Shown here in pieces: positions 42,301-53,521 of a DNA stretch of 64,000 bases. Location of the stretch: positions 4,444,048-4,508,047 of the forward strand of contig OZ026552.1 in NCBI GenBank assembly GCA_964020155.1. The letters run 5' to 3'. Position 1 is the stretch's first letter. Every line of letters begins with the position of its first letter. Origin of the DNA: Chondrilla cf. caribensis (lineage: Eukaryota > Porifera > Demospongiae > Chondrillida > Chondrillidae). The notes beneath the pieces were generated by a model that had not been told where the DNA came from, ran no database searches, and saw nothing but the letters and a program-made list of their open reading frames with translations. Both the position numbers and the translations under genes were made by a program.

Positions 42301-43121
42301 CATTGTGTCTTAGTAGCGAAGTACAGTTCCAGCGATGATATACCATCCCTAAACACACAATAGCCGACGTGCATTGTAACAATATAAGAGGAATTTTGAC
42401 ATTGAACTGGCCCAACATTATGATTATATTGATGCATTGGAACAACTGTAAGGGATATGGTATGGTTATTGTCAATGAACCTTCCGCTGGCTTGTTGAAA
42501 TGTAGAGTTCATTATGGTAGCATTAACCAAAGACTGTCCACTAGGTGTATCACCCGGAACATGGACATCAATGGACAAACCAGCTACAGTATCAAGCTGA
42601 CAGATGAAGACATTCCCTCTTGGATTGAGAATCTCCAATTTAACATCTAGTATCATGGATGTAATTCTTAAGTTCTCTACATTTGTCAGTCTGAAAGTAA
42701 GTTTGTGTACAGAATTCACTCCATTCAAGTACGAACATTTCAAGTTTGTCAGTGTAAAATTCGTTGCATTGTGCACAGATAATCCTGTTGACAGAGAGTT
42801 GGACATAATAATGGTGCTACACCATTCTCTTTTAACACCAACACAGGGATGCTCACCAGTTAGTGTAATATTCATTGTATCTCGGATAGAAATACCTACA
42901 TTCAAGTTATGTTCCCCTTGGAGGAATACCCACCTGGTGTGTGACGTTGAAAAGATGGAAGCGTTATCCCTGGCGTAGCTGTCCAGTGTTTGACAAGGTG
43001 TCCGACCTCCACACTGTGAGGTATGGGGTGCTATCCAGTAGGTGTGCTGTCCATGTACTCCACAGAGTATGGCCAGGTGCACTACAAGGAGTACTGTACT
43101 GTAGCTTGTGTTCACTGACAT
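39309..43121 (-). CDS. Beta-helix multi-pass membrane protein, gene E (type 1)
   Basis: Single exon, 1270 aa, the recent duplicate of gene C: same length, co-linear with scattered substitutions throughout (for example NLNVGISIRD against NLNVDISIQD in C, and IFLFLFN against LLLFLFN in the first span). The tail is identical in layout (YLSASMCFNSEEYPSSSSSS, ETEDETREETTEM), with VGTSDSTPVQ where C has GDTSDSTPVQ. No frameshift or stop. The next gene upstream on the strand is F, mirroring C-D. Confidence 0.88.
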   Translation of the reverse strand: MSVNTSYSTVLLVVHLAILCGVHGQHTYWIAPHTSQCGGRTPCQTLDSYARDNASIFSTSHTRWVFLQGEHNLNVGISIRDTMNITLTGEHPCVGVKREWCSTIIMSNSLSTGLSVHNATNFTLTNLKCSYLNGVNSVHKLTFRLTNVENLRITSMILDVKLEILNPRGNVFICQLDTVAGLSIDVHVPGDTPSGQSLVNATIMNSTFQQASGRFIDNNHTISLTVVPMHQYNHNVGPVQCQNSSYIVTMHVGYCVFRDGISSLELYFATKTQCNKVVVSNCEFTNISGSALTFMLQGPHHIQVENVHFRDNADSLQLIYIFVEEYNANYQKTSIGNMQFIPNVRFVDCTFVNNTVEFALIICNLRDESDNKMKQKTIGYLLMAFEGQNTFTNNKPQIDYQSDLQIMTLHYVLVELKGIVEIEDNPLINAVVKISPNSKILLHNNSQLRITNNTDSWAQLSVDNNEYSIGSYDGRCVFQFVDDNGMYISEDDLEYFNASIVLSNRGSREKTNHDTMPRYLIFNANLQSCTLTLREGNKMMEEDEKRRFLKLDSWDETTIWSLPYSACSCDITQPEDRNLWDCSSGTITTTVYPGSLVNVALVALGDYGFVVGAKFTSDSKYSTGSKEEQLMVNSKGCSELFTMKTGVPGSNYSFKTNIHAIRQSKYGSLILPLAQLAFTKTIFVDVSTNCPSGFQLSPSNNGTTCDCNQLLSNHHFQCTITVRGIRSAITYKSSTNNYWMGYLGQQLVISDHCPSHYCNTVNSTISTTGLTTEDINTTIQCDPNSNRQGLLCSQCTPGTSSQFGSFRCTQCTFAGLLLVPLGVVAGIGLIIFLFLFNFTVLQGDIIGIAFYANVVGIMDEFLLKYSVRPFYIPMALINLGFGFETCFFDGMDEFSKAIVQFIFPFYLITLIIIITIVSHNFKCRFRFQYFARRSVPVLATIMLLTYLGLINAVIYGLQYTHIYNVDSGTHQLVWLHQPELEYFKGKHIAVGVLCLLTLLLHFLPLTIVTLFADQIKNKVCSRRPLFSHFFDAFQGAFQYPFGFWFGTRLLYRIVLITLNIATNTPVVAYTIFLTTGSILLLQLLMEPFRTDNFTIYRPDPERKITRRDLIKSRISKIFRPKIIDSLYLLNVMLITTVATISTSIGSVYTTVGVCLSISLALAQLIAVTVHHTYHYFPLPESTRHKMDTLRERYIELRERRRERRARRNQVGTSDSTPVQIHYLSASMCFNSEEYPSSSSSSGEESDSEHNRDDETRGETEDETREETTEM

Positions 43122-43188
43122 GGTCTTTGGGGAGGGAACTGTTGCAGTTCTGTCCGTAAGGAGAAGTGCAGTTGCTAAGATCCACTTC

Positions 43189-43245
43189 AGATTAAATAGC
43201 TGTGGTGATGACGAATATAGTTTCAGTTTAGGGTTATACTTCCTG
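43189..43245 (-). promoter_or_regulatory. Conserved core promoter of gene E
   Basis: Minus strand TATTTAAT at 43191-43198, AAACTGAAACT at 43219-43229, CAGGAAGT at 43238-43245. Confidence 0.6.
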
Positions 43246-44893
43246 TTATAGTTGTATCTGTAGTTATGAGTCAGGGTTTAAAGGTCAAACTATTTGAATA
43301 AAAATATGCAGTCCAGCTTGCTTAGTACATGTGAGTACCTCAAAGGGCACACCAAATCTGTACTTCTTATCAGAGTCACTTACTATCAGTTTGGTTGACA
43401 TTGTGTACATGAGCTAGGGACTGAGTGTAGTGTACTCACCAACCAGGAGTATGTACTAACCTAGGTACTTACTAAGCAAGCTGCACTGTAATTCCATATA
43501 CCGTGAAAGTTTTTTTGAAGTTATGAATAGAACATTGCCATTGTATGTGACATGGACCATCTGTATTCAACCTCAATAGCTTGTGTATACACTTTTCAAT
43601 GCACAATGATAACAGAAATTGATAGTATTTCATACATCATTGAGTCAAGTCCAAGAGGGTAAACATGTTATGGGTGGTTTGTAAACGAAACTGTAAACTT
43701 TAATTCGTCAATTACATTATTTTAATTTCAAATGCCATGAATGGAAACATTGTTCTATAGAGTCTCTTATCAATGAAGTGCTTTCCCCTTAACGAACAGT
43801 GACTTGTTTAGTGAACTATATATATACTATATAGCTGGAAAATTTAACAGTTACAAAATTTGACGGATTTATGTGAAACGGTTAATTTTGACTGGTCAGG
43901 CTCTTAAATATGGTGTGTTTACCCAAAACTTTATCCAAATGGAATTTAGACTTATAGACAGTTATAAAAGGCTACTTTTAAACTGCCAAATTTAACTTCC
44001 TGCCGATATTCAAGCTATATGGCAGGATGTACATATGTTGATTATTTGAAATATTTTTATTTATTACATTATAGCTTCTGAATTGGTATAATAATAATTA
44101 TACTGTATCCACCTGTATACTTTCGGGTAGATGGAATAACAAGCCACAAGGTGTTTGTTGGAACTGGACTTATGTCCCAATTTTTTGCCATGGTTAACAG
44201 TCTCTATCAGTTGCTGTTATAATGTTTGTGTGTTTTTCTCTGTTCTTTCCTATTGATTGTATAATATTATGCCTTTTTTATGCCTCTGGAAGACATTGCT
44301 CTTAATTAGTAGGCTTCAAATGACGTTGACATTACCAGTTTCATTGTCAGTTCATGACACTTCTAGTAGCAACCCAGACTCTGTCATAATTATGTAATTT
44401 AATCATCAGGTCAATGAAGACATCCCAACATCTGTGATCCTGGCCGAGAGTAGGATCAGCCACAGTGATTGTCACAATGTTTATTATTATTATTGAAAAC
44501 GTAATTTAAATAATTATTACATTATTTATTAATTGTTCTATGATAATACATATGTACATTTATGTGGTTTATATGCAATTTAATCATCACTGTCTGTTGT
44601 CGAACACGAGTTTATTACACCTTTCAATGGAATTGAATTTATGGAATAAACATGATCGTCTAATGTTATGTGACAGTGTGCATGCATGTAATTTTCTGCA
44701 AGTTTAATCACACTAGTACTAATATCACACACTTTAAAATGTTACATCATGTATAAGCAAGTTACTGTTACAGTACTGTACAACTGGTATTAAATTTGAA
44801 TATGTTTAATAATAGGATGTGACACAAAGTGAATTCTGAAGTCCTTATATTATGTACACTACATCACAATTGTGCTTCAGTCTCTTTTCTTGC
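43246..44893. other. Intergenic region between genes E and F
   Basis: Duplicate of 30258-31870 with small indels. A family-1 MITE lies at 43321-43488. No gene is seen. Confidence 0.7.
43321..43488. mobile_element. MITE-like element, family 1 (copy 3)
   Basis: Same ends as 30321-30501. The left TA flank has become TG and the right TA is kept (43489-43490). It was copied by the segmental duplication, not by a separate insertion. Confidence 0.7.
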
Positions 44894-47800
44894 TTAATCT
44901 TCCTCCTCATGCTCACTGTCACTGTTCCTTCTTCCACCATAACTTCTACCACCCCCGGGGTGTTCTTCACTATTAAAATGGATGTTAGCAGACAAGTACG
45001 TAGGGTGTTCCATCATAGGAATGTTAGGACTACAATGTTCTCTTTGATTCCTTGTAGTTCTTCTCCACTCCCTCATCCTTGTTCTAATTTGGGATAGTCT
45101 CTCTCTAAACATCTCCATTCTCTGCGGTGTAGGTAGAGGGAAGTAGTGATAGGTATGGTGGACAGTGACTGCAATGAGTTGGGCTAGTGCCAGAGATATG
45201 GACAGACACACTCCGACTTTGGCATAAGTTGTACTAATGTCCATGGACACTGTAAAAGCTGTAGCTATGAACATTATGTTCAGTAAGTACAAACTGTCAA
45301 TGACTTTAGGCCTGAAAACATTTGAGATCTTAGCTTTCATCAAATCTCTTCTTGTTATCTTTCTCTCTGGATCAGGTCTGTAAATAGTGACGTTGTCTGT
45401 TCTGAAAGGTTCCATCAGAAGTTGTAGTAGTAAAATGGATCCTGTAGTCAGGAATATGGTGTACGCCACCACAGGTGTGTTGATAGTTATATTGAGAGCT
45501 ATGAATACAATTCTGAAGAGTAGCCTAGTTCCAAACCAAAATCCAAATGGGTATCGAAATGCTCCATGGAATACATCAAGAAAATGGCTGTACCACAGAT
45601 TGCGTGAACAGATTCTGAACAGATCTCCAAACAGTGTGACTATCGTGAGAGGGAGGAGGTAGAAGGCAGTGACAACAAGACACAGAGCTCCAACAGCTAT
45701 GTGTTTTCCCTTAAAGTACTCCAGTTCTGGTTGATGTAGCCAAACCACTTGATATGTTCCAGAGTCTACATTGTAGATGTGTGTGTACTGTAGTCCGTAG
45801 ATGACAGCATTGATGAGTCCCGAGTAGGTGAGCAGCATGATGGTGGCAAGTACTGGGACTGATCTCCTGGCTACAAATCTTATCTGAAATACCTTTAAGT
45901 TGTACTTGTGAGCAGCGATGATGATGATGATGAGAAGGGCAATCAAATAGAAAGGGAAAATAAACTGTACAATGGCCTTAGAGAATTCATCCATTCCATC
46001 AAAGAAACATGTTTCAAATCCAAATCCAAGGTTCATGAGGGCCAGAGGGATGTAGAGAGGCCTAACAGAGTACTTCAGTAGAAACTCGTCCATGATCCCT
46101 ACAACATTGGCATAGAAGGCAATCCCGATGATGTCTCCTTGGAGCACAGTAAAGTTGAATAGAAATAATAAGAGGATGAGTACAATTCCAGCTACTGCTC
46201 CTAAAGGCACCAGAAGCAGTCCAGCAAATGTACATTGAGTGCATCGAAATGATCCAAACTGTGAACTGGTTCCAGGAGTACATTGACTACAGAGTAGTCC
46301 CTGTCTGTTGCTGTCGGTATCACACTGTATTGTAGTGTTGATGTCTTCCGTAGTCAGTCCAGTAGTTGATATGGTGGAGTTGACAGTGTTGCAGTAATGT
46401 GACAGACAATGGTCAGAGAAGACTAGCTGTTGACCCAAATACCCCATCCAGTAGTTGTTAGTTGGCGATTTGTACATAATGTCTGTCCTTATTCCTCTGG
46501 CAGTGATGGTACATTGAAAGCGATGATTTGATAGTAGGTGATTGCAGTCACAAGTGGTCCCATCTGTTGATAGTGATAGTTGGAATCCTGCAGGACAGTT
46601 TTTACTGACTTCTACAATTACTGTTTTTTTAAACACCAAGTCAGCTTTGGGTATATCAAACTTATCATTATAATGTTTCGTGGGTAGCTGACTGTGCACA
46701 TGTGTCCGTATTGTGTAGTTTTGAAGTTCATTCGCTTTGAAAGTAGTCAATTCTTTGCAACCTTTCTTTCCTTTTATAAAGTAACCTGCACTTAATCCTG
46801 GAGTGTACGGAATGACATATGTTGCTTCCTGTACAAAGCCATAATCCCCAAATGCCACAAAAGCCACACTCACCCGGTATCCAGGATATACAGTTCTGAT
46901 GGTTGTCACAGGGCTACAGTCCCAGAGTTTCCTATCATCTGGTTCAGTTGGATCACAAGTACAGGCAAAGTAAGCCGGAGATCCTATTGTGGTCTTGTCC
47001 CAAGAACTGAGTTTCAAAAACCTTCTCTTTTCGTCTTCCTCCATCATCTTGTTCCCTTCTCTCAATTTCAGTGTACAGTTCTGAAGTTTAGCATTGTATA
47101 TCAGGTAGTGTGGTTGTGTGTCTTCTGTTGTCTTCTCCTTAGAACCCCTGTTGGACAGTACAATGCTGGCATTGAAGTACTCCAGGTCATCTTCACTTAT
47201 GTACATTCCATTGTCATCAATAAACTGAAATAAACAACTTTCATTGCAACCATCTTCATTGCATTCTTCAAAAGGATCTGATTCACCGACCTTTCGATGG
47301 GAAAAATCCACAGAAAACTGTATAGGTGACGAAGTGCCAAAATTGCCATTATCAGCTATTCTCAATTGGGAGTTGTTGTGTAGTAGTAATTGAGAAGTAG
47401 GTGTTATTGTCATCGCCACCACATCAATATCATTGTTCACAATTTCCAACACCCCTGACACTCCAAACAGGACATAGTCCACTGCTATTACCATATCGAA
47501 TTTCCCCCAATGCCCTGGTTTGTTGTTTGTAAAGATATTATAGCCGTAAAAAGCCAATTTTAATGTACTGCCTTCACTAACTGTTCTTTGGCGTTTTTTG
47601 CTATAGGAGTTAACATTGATGACAGCAAATCTTACAGTATTGTTAGCAAATAAACAATTACTGATGATGACACTGGGTAGGAATTGAATCATCTCATTTG
47701 TCTCCTGCTTATGTGACAAATATTCCACTATGACAACGTAAGAGACGTAATTTTCAATGAAACGCGTTTTTTCCAACAGTACTTGATGTGGTCCTAACAA

Positions 47801-48709
47801 ATACAGTTTCAAAACAAGATACCTGTAATGAACGAACACACAGTTGAAAAATATTACTTTGGAGCATTCTTTCTCATTTCTAATGTGTACTTGTAGTGAT
47901 GAATCACTGTCCCTGAACACACAATGACTGAAATTGATGTAAGCAGCATATGAGGAATTATGACAAAGCATAGGCTGAACATCATCACTGTCTTCGCTTT
48001 CTTCAATTATAATTTGAACAATTTTTTCCATATCCCATCCAAGTGAAAATGTTGAGTTTGATACTGTGATATTGACCCAAGGTTGTTTGGGAGGGTTTGA
48101 TGCATCAAATGAACTTTTGTGATTCATTGGATGGGACAGTGTAGGTAACGTGATCTTCAGTAAAAAGAAATCAGCTGCATTGAGTCCACTGATATTAACG
48201 GATCCCATTGGGTATAAAATCACAAATCTGACTTCTAGTACTACAGCTGTGATCGTCAAGTTATGTATTTGATCGAGGACGATTATTCCTTTCTTAGAGA
48301 CGTTCTTCTTAACTGCTAATGGGGACTTAAATATCAAATTTGTTATTGTAAGCTTGCTCACATTATCTACGTAAATGAGCATATAGCCACTGTCTAGTAG
48401 AATAGTACTGCACTGCTCCCTCCTAGTGCTGCTACAGGGGTACTCACCAGTCAGTGTGATATTTGTAGCATTTCTAATTTGAATTTCAAATATATGATGT
48501 TCCCCTTGGAGAAATATCCATCTGGTGTGTGATGTTGAGAGGAGGGAAGCGTTATCCCTGGCGTAGCTGTCCAGTGTTTGACAAGGTGTCCGACCTCCAC
48601 ACTGTGAGGTATGGGGTGCTATCCAGTAGGTGTGCTGTCCATGTACTCCACAGAGTATGGCCAGGTGCACTACAAGGAGTACTGTACTGTAGCTGGTACT
48701 CACTAACAT
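44894..48709 (-). CDS. Beta-helix multi-pass membrane protein, gene F (type 2)
   Basis: Single exon, 1271 aa, duplicate of D. It starts MLVSTSY instead of MSVSTSY. The D-F differences are more numerous in the ectodomain (for example HIFEIQIRNATNITLTGEY, VFVHYRYLVLKLYLLGPHQ) than in the membrane part, where long blocks match. There is one extra residue in SGLNAADFF. The tail ends NSDSEHEEED and has YLSANIHFNSEEHPGGG. It is the second gene of pair E-F. Confidence 0.88.
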   Translation of the reverse strand: MLVSTSYSTVLLVVHLAILCGVHGQHTYWIAPHTSQCGGRTPCQTLDSYARDNASLLSTSHTRWIFLQGEHHIFEIQIRNATNITLTGEYPCSSTRREQCSTILLDSGYMLIYVDNVSKLTITNLIFKSPLAVKKNVSKKGIIVLDQIHNLTITAVVLEVRFVILYPMGSVNISGLNAADFFLLKITLPTLSHPMNHKSSFDASNPPKQPWVNITVSNSTFSLGWDMEKIVQIIIEESEDSDDVQPMLCHNSSYAAYINFSHCVFRDSDSSLQVHIRNEKECSKVIFFNCVFVHYRYLVLKLYLLGPHQVLLEKTRFIENYVSYVVIVEYLSHKQETNEMIQFLPSVIISNCLFANNTVRFAVINVNSYSKKRQRTVSEGSTLKLAFYGYNIFTNNKPGHWGKFDMVIAVDYVLFGVSGVLEIVNNDIDVVAMTITPTSQLLLHNNSQLRIADNGNFGTSSPIQFSVDFSHRKVGESDPFEECNEDGCNESCLFQFIDDNGMYISEDDLEYFNASIVLSNRGSKEKTTEDTQPHYLIYNAKLQNCTLKLREGNKMMEEDEKRRFLKLSSWDKTTIGSPAYFACTCDPTEPDDRKLWDCSPVTTIRTVYPGYRVSVAFVAFGDYGFVQEATYVIPYTPGLSAGYFIKGKKGCKELTTFKANELQNYTIRTHVHSQLPTKHYNDKFDIPKADLVFKKTVIVEVSKNCPAGFQLSLSTDGTTCDCNHLLSNHRFQCTITARGIRTDIMYKSPTNNYWMGYLGQQLVFSDHCLSHYCNTVNSTISTTGLTTEDINTTIQCDTDSNRQGLLCSQCTPGTSSQFGSFRCTQCTFAGLLLVPLGAVAGIVLILLLFLFNFTVLQGDIIGIAFYANVVGIMDEFLLKYSVRPLYIPLALMNLGFGFETCFFDGMDEFSKAIVQFIFPFYLIALLIIIIIAAHKYNLKVFQIRFVARRSVPVLATIMLLTYSGLINAVIYGLQYTHIYNVDSGTYQVVWLHQPELEYFKGKHIAVGALCLVVTAFYLLPLTIVTLFGDLFRICSRNLWYSHFLDVFHGAFRYPFGFWFGTRLLFRIVFIALNITINTPVVAYTIFLTTGSILLLQLLMEPFRTDNVTIYRPDPERKITRRDLMKAKISNVFRPKVIDSLYLLNIMFIATAFTVSMDISTTYAKVGVCLSISLALAQLIAVTVHHTYHYFPLPTPQRMEMFRERLSQIRTRMREWRRTTRNQREHCSPNIPMMEHPTYLSANIHFNSEEHPGGGRSYGGRRNSDSEHEEED

Positions 48710-48778
48710 GGTCCTTGGGTAGAGAACTGTTTGTAGATCTGTACTTGAGGAGAAATGTACTTGTTGAGATAAACTTCA

Positions 48779-48835
48779 GGATTAAATAGCTGTGGTGATG
48801 ACAAAAGTAGTTTCAGTTTAGGGTTATACTTCCTG
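48779..48835 (-). promoter_or_regulatory. Conserved core promoter of gene F
   Basis: Minus strand TATTTAAT at 48781-48788, AAACTGAAACT at 48809-48819, CAGGAAGT at 48828-48835. Confidence 0.6.
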
Positions 48836-49381
48836 TTCTGCTTGCAACTATTCCTAGTTACAAGATCACTTCCTGAATGACTTCAATTTGGGGGATGCAT
48901 GGGTAAGAAGTCATGAATTGGTACCAGCTCTATACATATAGTACATACATATACACCTGTCCCCATATACATACTGTATGTACGTACCTGCTCCATACAA
49001 CATGCACACATACATACATGCATATACACCCTCATACTACCATATTTACTGTGTTTTTACTCTACTCTGGTAAATTGTATGTGTATGTGACTTGTTTGAA
49101 TTTGTGTGGGTGTGTAAAATTGAAATACGTATGTAGATAAAGAGTCCATATCTCCATGTGTGCTCAAGTTACATGGTAACTATTGTGTCATTTTAACAAC
49201 AGTGTCCACATATACCACATATATATTATCTATTCCTATGTATGTGCATATAAAAATTTTTATAGTAGTACTGCATGGATGTACGGATGTACAGTATGTG
49301 TGTGTCTTCTTCAGCACTAATAGTGTATCTGTTGTAGTTATCATACCCAATTTCATGCTACATTCGTTTAGTATGTTTGTA
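48836..49381. other. Non-coding stretch upstream of gene F
   Basis: Homologous to 35810-36360. No gene is seen. Confidence 0.65.
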
Positions 49382-49824
49382 CACCACACTATACCCCTGT
49401 GTATTGGCATACACCACACTGTACCCCTGTGTATTGGTATACACCACACTGTACTCCTGTGTATTGGTATACACCACACTGTACCCCTGTGTATTGGTAT
49501 ACACCACACTGTACCCCTGTGTATTGGCATACACCACACTGTACCCCTGTGTATTGGCATACACCACACTGTACCCCTGTGTATTGGTATACACTACACT
49601 GTACCGCTGTGTATTGGTATACACCACACTGTACCCCTGTGTATTGGTATACACCACACTGCACCCCTGTGTATTGGTAGACACCACACTGTACCCCTGT
49701 GTATTGGCATACACCACACTGTACCCCTGTGTATTGGTATACACCACACTGTACCCCTGTGTATTGGTATACACCACACTGCACCCCTGTGTATTGGTAG
49801 ACACCACACTGTACCCCTGTGTAT
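49382..49824. repeat. 30-bp minisatellite, about 15 units (array 3)
   Basis: Very regular units. Higher-order pattern: a block containing a GCACCCC variant followed by a TAGA-ending unit occurs twice (49640-49700 and 49760-49820), suggesting duplication of a multi-unit block. Confidence 0.95.
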
Positions 49825-50186
49825 GTAGAACACAAACATGTTTTGGGAGACCTTAAGTGAAACAGTGAGAATTTGATGTGAATTGAATTGAAATAAGGAA
49901 ATTGAAGTCAATAACGAACTTGATGAAAGTGCTCTCATCGTCCCATTGACCATCAATGGTACTCAATGTAGTCACTGAACAATGAACAATACAACTCAGG
50001 TCACCGTCAACAACAGCTTGTATGATTGTTGTCCATATGCCAATGCTATACAGGTGCAGCATGAATGGTGTATTTCCCACAATTGTCATTGAGGTGTAAG
50101 TTATGATTGTTGCATTGTTATTGAATGATACCTGCAGTATGTGCATGTGTTTGATTGTTGGTGTTTCATGGCTTACTCATACATAG
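49825..50186. other. Conserved spacer between minisatellite and ASCC3 exon 7 (unit 3)
   Basis: Homologous to 21267-21639. No gene is seen. Confidence 0.65.
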
Positions 50187-50525
50187 GTGAGCAGGTGTCT
50201 GAAGGAGGTAGGAGATCTGAAACACGGATGCCAAATTGTAGTTCAGTTGGAGCAAGAACGTGTCCTCAAGAAACACATCAGAAAAGAAGAAAAGAGATTG
50301 GCAAGGAAGGAGAAGAATATGTTGGCAAAGCAAAGTTTCACCACTGATCTGGATGTGGATGTTCTTCTTAAGATAAGAGAACAAGAGCTGCAAGAAGCTG
50401 CCCTGAGACCACTGTTGACCGGTCAAGGACACCACTACTCCGTCAATCCAAATGAACTGTATCCACATGTGTACGACTCCTTAGCTGGTGTTCTCCACTC
50501 AGCAGCTGTTGTGGCAGGTGGCAAG
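50187..50525 (+). pseudogene. ASCC3: ASCC3 exon 7 (unit 3)
   Basis: 339 nt, open, acceptor CATACATAG, donor AAG|GTGGGC. It encodes VSRCLKEVGDLKHGCQIVVQ, a basic/acidic helical stretch, and [20 protein letters not shown]. This matches the region before the first helicase cassette of ASCC3 (human GCQVTIQSEQE and YPHVYDSQAEAM). In this unit no exons 1-6 precede it (the left junction is at 38000) and the block ends in the CA repeat, so it is an isolated exon. Confidence 0.8.
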
Positions 50526-50573
50526 GTGGGCTGTTTCATGGTGTACTGCTCAATTAAATGTGCTTGTACACTC

Positions 50574-50671
50574 ACACACATGTACAGGCACACGCACACA
50601 CACGTGCAATGCACGTACACACACACATACACTCACATGTACACACAGACACACACACACATGTGCGCATG

Positions 50672-50719
<48 letters not shown>

Positions 50720-50723
50720 CACA
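50574..50723. repeat. CA microsatellite at a duplication junction (unit 3)
   Basis: CA-rich run in ASCC3 intron 7. It ends in ATTTGGACAAGGT, which is CSTF2 intron 7 sequence (compare 7322). Confidence 0.95.
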
Positions 50724-50847
50724 TTTGGACAAGGTTTGAAAAATAATTATATTAATAGTAATAATAATAATACTAACACATTTTACAATGTATTATATAA
50801 TTTTAATTGAAGCTGTTAATTGTTCAGGTGTAACATAATGATTATAG

Positions 50848-50986
50848 ATGAGGAAGAAAGGAACAACTCATCAAGCAAGTTTTAAGTCTCAGTGACGAAC
50901 AGGTTGCCCTGCTTCCTCCTGACCAGAGAGAGAGTATTATTCAACTGAGGGAGCAGCTGAAGAAGCAGGCAATGGCAGGATTGTAG
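50848..50986 (+). pseudogene. CSTF2: Duplicate of CSTF2 exon 8 (copy 3), frameshifted
   Basis: 139 nt: one A is missing from the GAAGAAAAGG run near its start compared with the copies at 7430, 22911 and 59943, which shifts the frame. Otherwise it is nearly the same. Confidence 0.9.
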
Positions 50987-51608
50987 ACAGTGTCACATTC
51001 ATTATGTTTCTTTTATTGTGTGAATTGAAGTTTAGTTTCTGCATGACACTGTCTAATGTCTGCTACTGGTCAACTATAGGACCTTGTAAGTCGATTGTGC
51101 AATATTGTAGGAATGTGATAAAATCTCCTTTATCAAGGAACTTGATAGTGATTCTGCAGTGGCACTTATCACAGTGTACAAGTGGGCCAGTATTAAGAAA
51201 TTTATGACATTGTCCAAACCACATATAAGCCCTCTCGAATTATCCAGCCCTGTGTTTGTTCATGTTGCAAACTAGAGCTAATTCAGGAAATTTTGTAAAA
51301 TTGACATAATGAAAGAGTTCATACGTATCAGCATAGCATGTATAGCACATAGTTATAATAATTATTCACAATATTGTGCATTGTGTGCATTCAAAGTCGG
51401 TACATTCAACAGTACTAATCCTATACCATGATACAGGTATATGGTTTAATTGCCATTCAGTCTTGTACGTGATATTTATATTGTGATTTTGCTAAATACA
51501 TATACATATACGGATGCAGTAGGTGTTGTGGTAGCTACTACGGCAACCACTTTTATTATTGAACTATACAACACTATAATTGCGCAATGTTGTGAAATTG
51601 CAAGTAAA
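50987..51608. other. CSTF2 3' flank and ASCC3 promoter region (unit 3)
   Basis: Homologous to 60083-60737. The last 100 bp before the ATG contain TTGCGCAATGTTG and the start is in AAAATGGCCGC. No gene is seen. Confidence 0.65.
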
Positions 51609-53521
51609 ATGGCCGCTAGGACGTAAGTTACCCGCTCTTGTGGTGGTGACAGGTGCTTCTGTAGCTTATGTCGAATTCACCCGCCATTCATATCTAACTT
51701 CCTAGGGAACGTCCGAGGTTGAGTACGTCCTTGAGAACCTACGGCGGTGTTTCCAGGTCATCCTTGCGGCCAACTTCCGGAGAAGGACACGAAGAGAACG
51801 AGATCGTTCTGAGAAGAAAGAGACAGAAGCAAATAGTCTACTCTGGCAGCAACAGTTCCAAGACCTGGTCCAGTCTGAAAGAAGATTTACTACTGACCTG
51901 TGATGCCAGTATCAGACAGAATGTGTGTGTGTATGTGTGTGTGTTTGTGTGTACATTATACAATTCTCCAAATTTGATGAATTATGTTCATATATAATAT
52001 TATGTATATATTTGTAGGTTCTTGATGACCTGAAGGAGTTGAGAAGACTTTCAAGCGTTCTGGGTAAGTACATACATCTCATACCTAATGTACAGACAAC
52101 ATGTGTGTTTTCCCTTGAAACAACCTACCCGTTTATCTGCTGTATTGTTTCTGCACTGTTGTAGTATGTACATATGCAATATTTTGGTGTGAAGTGTTTG
52201 TGTGACAAGTTATCTGGTCTTCTTCAGCTGGAGATGAGCTGACTGACAGCACCATAGATGATGCAGCTGTTTTTGTATTTGAAGTGTTTTGTAACACTAA
52301 ACAGATTGGAGAGAAAGAATCAAAAAGAATCCGAAGCACTTTTGGTCCTTATCCGGCTAGTATTGCTTCCAAGGCCTTCACTGTTGTGCAGAGACTGAAG
52401 AAGAACGTTGGAAACAAACCTTTCCTGGATTCATCTCAGATGGAAGTACAGACACGTAAAGAGTTTGGTAGTGAACTTCCGTTTTCATTTCTTGGACAGA
52501 TCCAGTGTGCTAACATGAAACCTATCAAGTCTTCTGGGGATGAGAATGACAGTTTATCAGAAGATGAGGGGGATTTGACCCAGTGTATGATGCAGCTCAC
52601 AGATGATGTCACCACGGTGAAACCTAGTGGGAAAGTCCCAGTCAGCCCGGTACATGAGGGGGACCCCCCAACTGACCATCAAACTGCTTATAATGGTAAA
52701 TGGCTCCAAGAAGTATGCCAGATGTGTTCCGGAGATGCTAGAACATGGAGAGAACTATATGCAACGATCTTCGACACCTTGAGCTCATCACTGGAGAGTG
52801 ACAGAATACAGGAGGAGGTGTGTACGTATGTGTGTTGTACATCTGTGTGTATCTAGTATGGTTGTCGTGTCATTCCACTCCCCACTCCCCTTCCACCTTT
52901 GACCTTATTTGTGACAGAATTGTTATAACTAATGTGTCTTGGTTTTATTGAAGGTGGAAGGTGAGCCTCATACAAGTCGAATGGCATTATTGACAGTCAT
53001 TTTGCATAGTAATGTCGTATGGCTGCTTACATACGTATGTACTTTGTATGTATTTCCTATGTGTGGTTACAATGCCAATGATATTTCTTGTACAGTATTT
53101 GAGGAAACCTTGACTGAAATAATATATGACTTTCTGGTTACATGCCTGTCACAACTTAGTCCATTGCTATTACACCTCTCTGTATTCAGCTGATGGATCT
53201 GGTTGGACTGGACCACTTTGAACTAGTACAGAAAATGTTGGAGCATCGTGAGAGTATTGTGGCATCCACGTTGGAGAACCCAGGACTATTACTACATGGA
53301 GGTAGGTTGAGTTGAGGGTAACATACAACTGTACAGAAGCCCTCTCTCTCTTGTACTGTACATATGTATGTATGTCACAATGCATACATTGCCATAGTCT
53401 GGGGTCCAGCCTCTCTAAATTGTACATTTGGTACTCACCACACATGGTTGTCTTGTGATACTACATCCTGATACAGATGACTATGATATACAATATGTAA
53501 TATGTCTGTCTTACTCTCAAG

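Noticed and set aside
51706..51900. Alternative frame of ASCC3 exon 2 (SEVEYVLENLRRCFQVILAANF...)
   Set aside because: It looks protein-like, but ends in a stop at GACCTGTGA and does not connect to exon 3. The other frame (PRLSTSLRTYGG...) matches the ASCC3 N-terminus and is in phase with exons 1 and 3.
52954..53034. Possible extra ASCC3 exon (VEGEPHTSRMALLTV...) between exons 4 and 5
   Set aside because: It is open and has splice-like borders, but joining exon 4 (…IQEE) directly to LMDLVGLDHFELV is in phase and matches the human ASCC3 order DELFELLGPEGLELI without an insert. Treated as intron in both copies.
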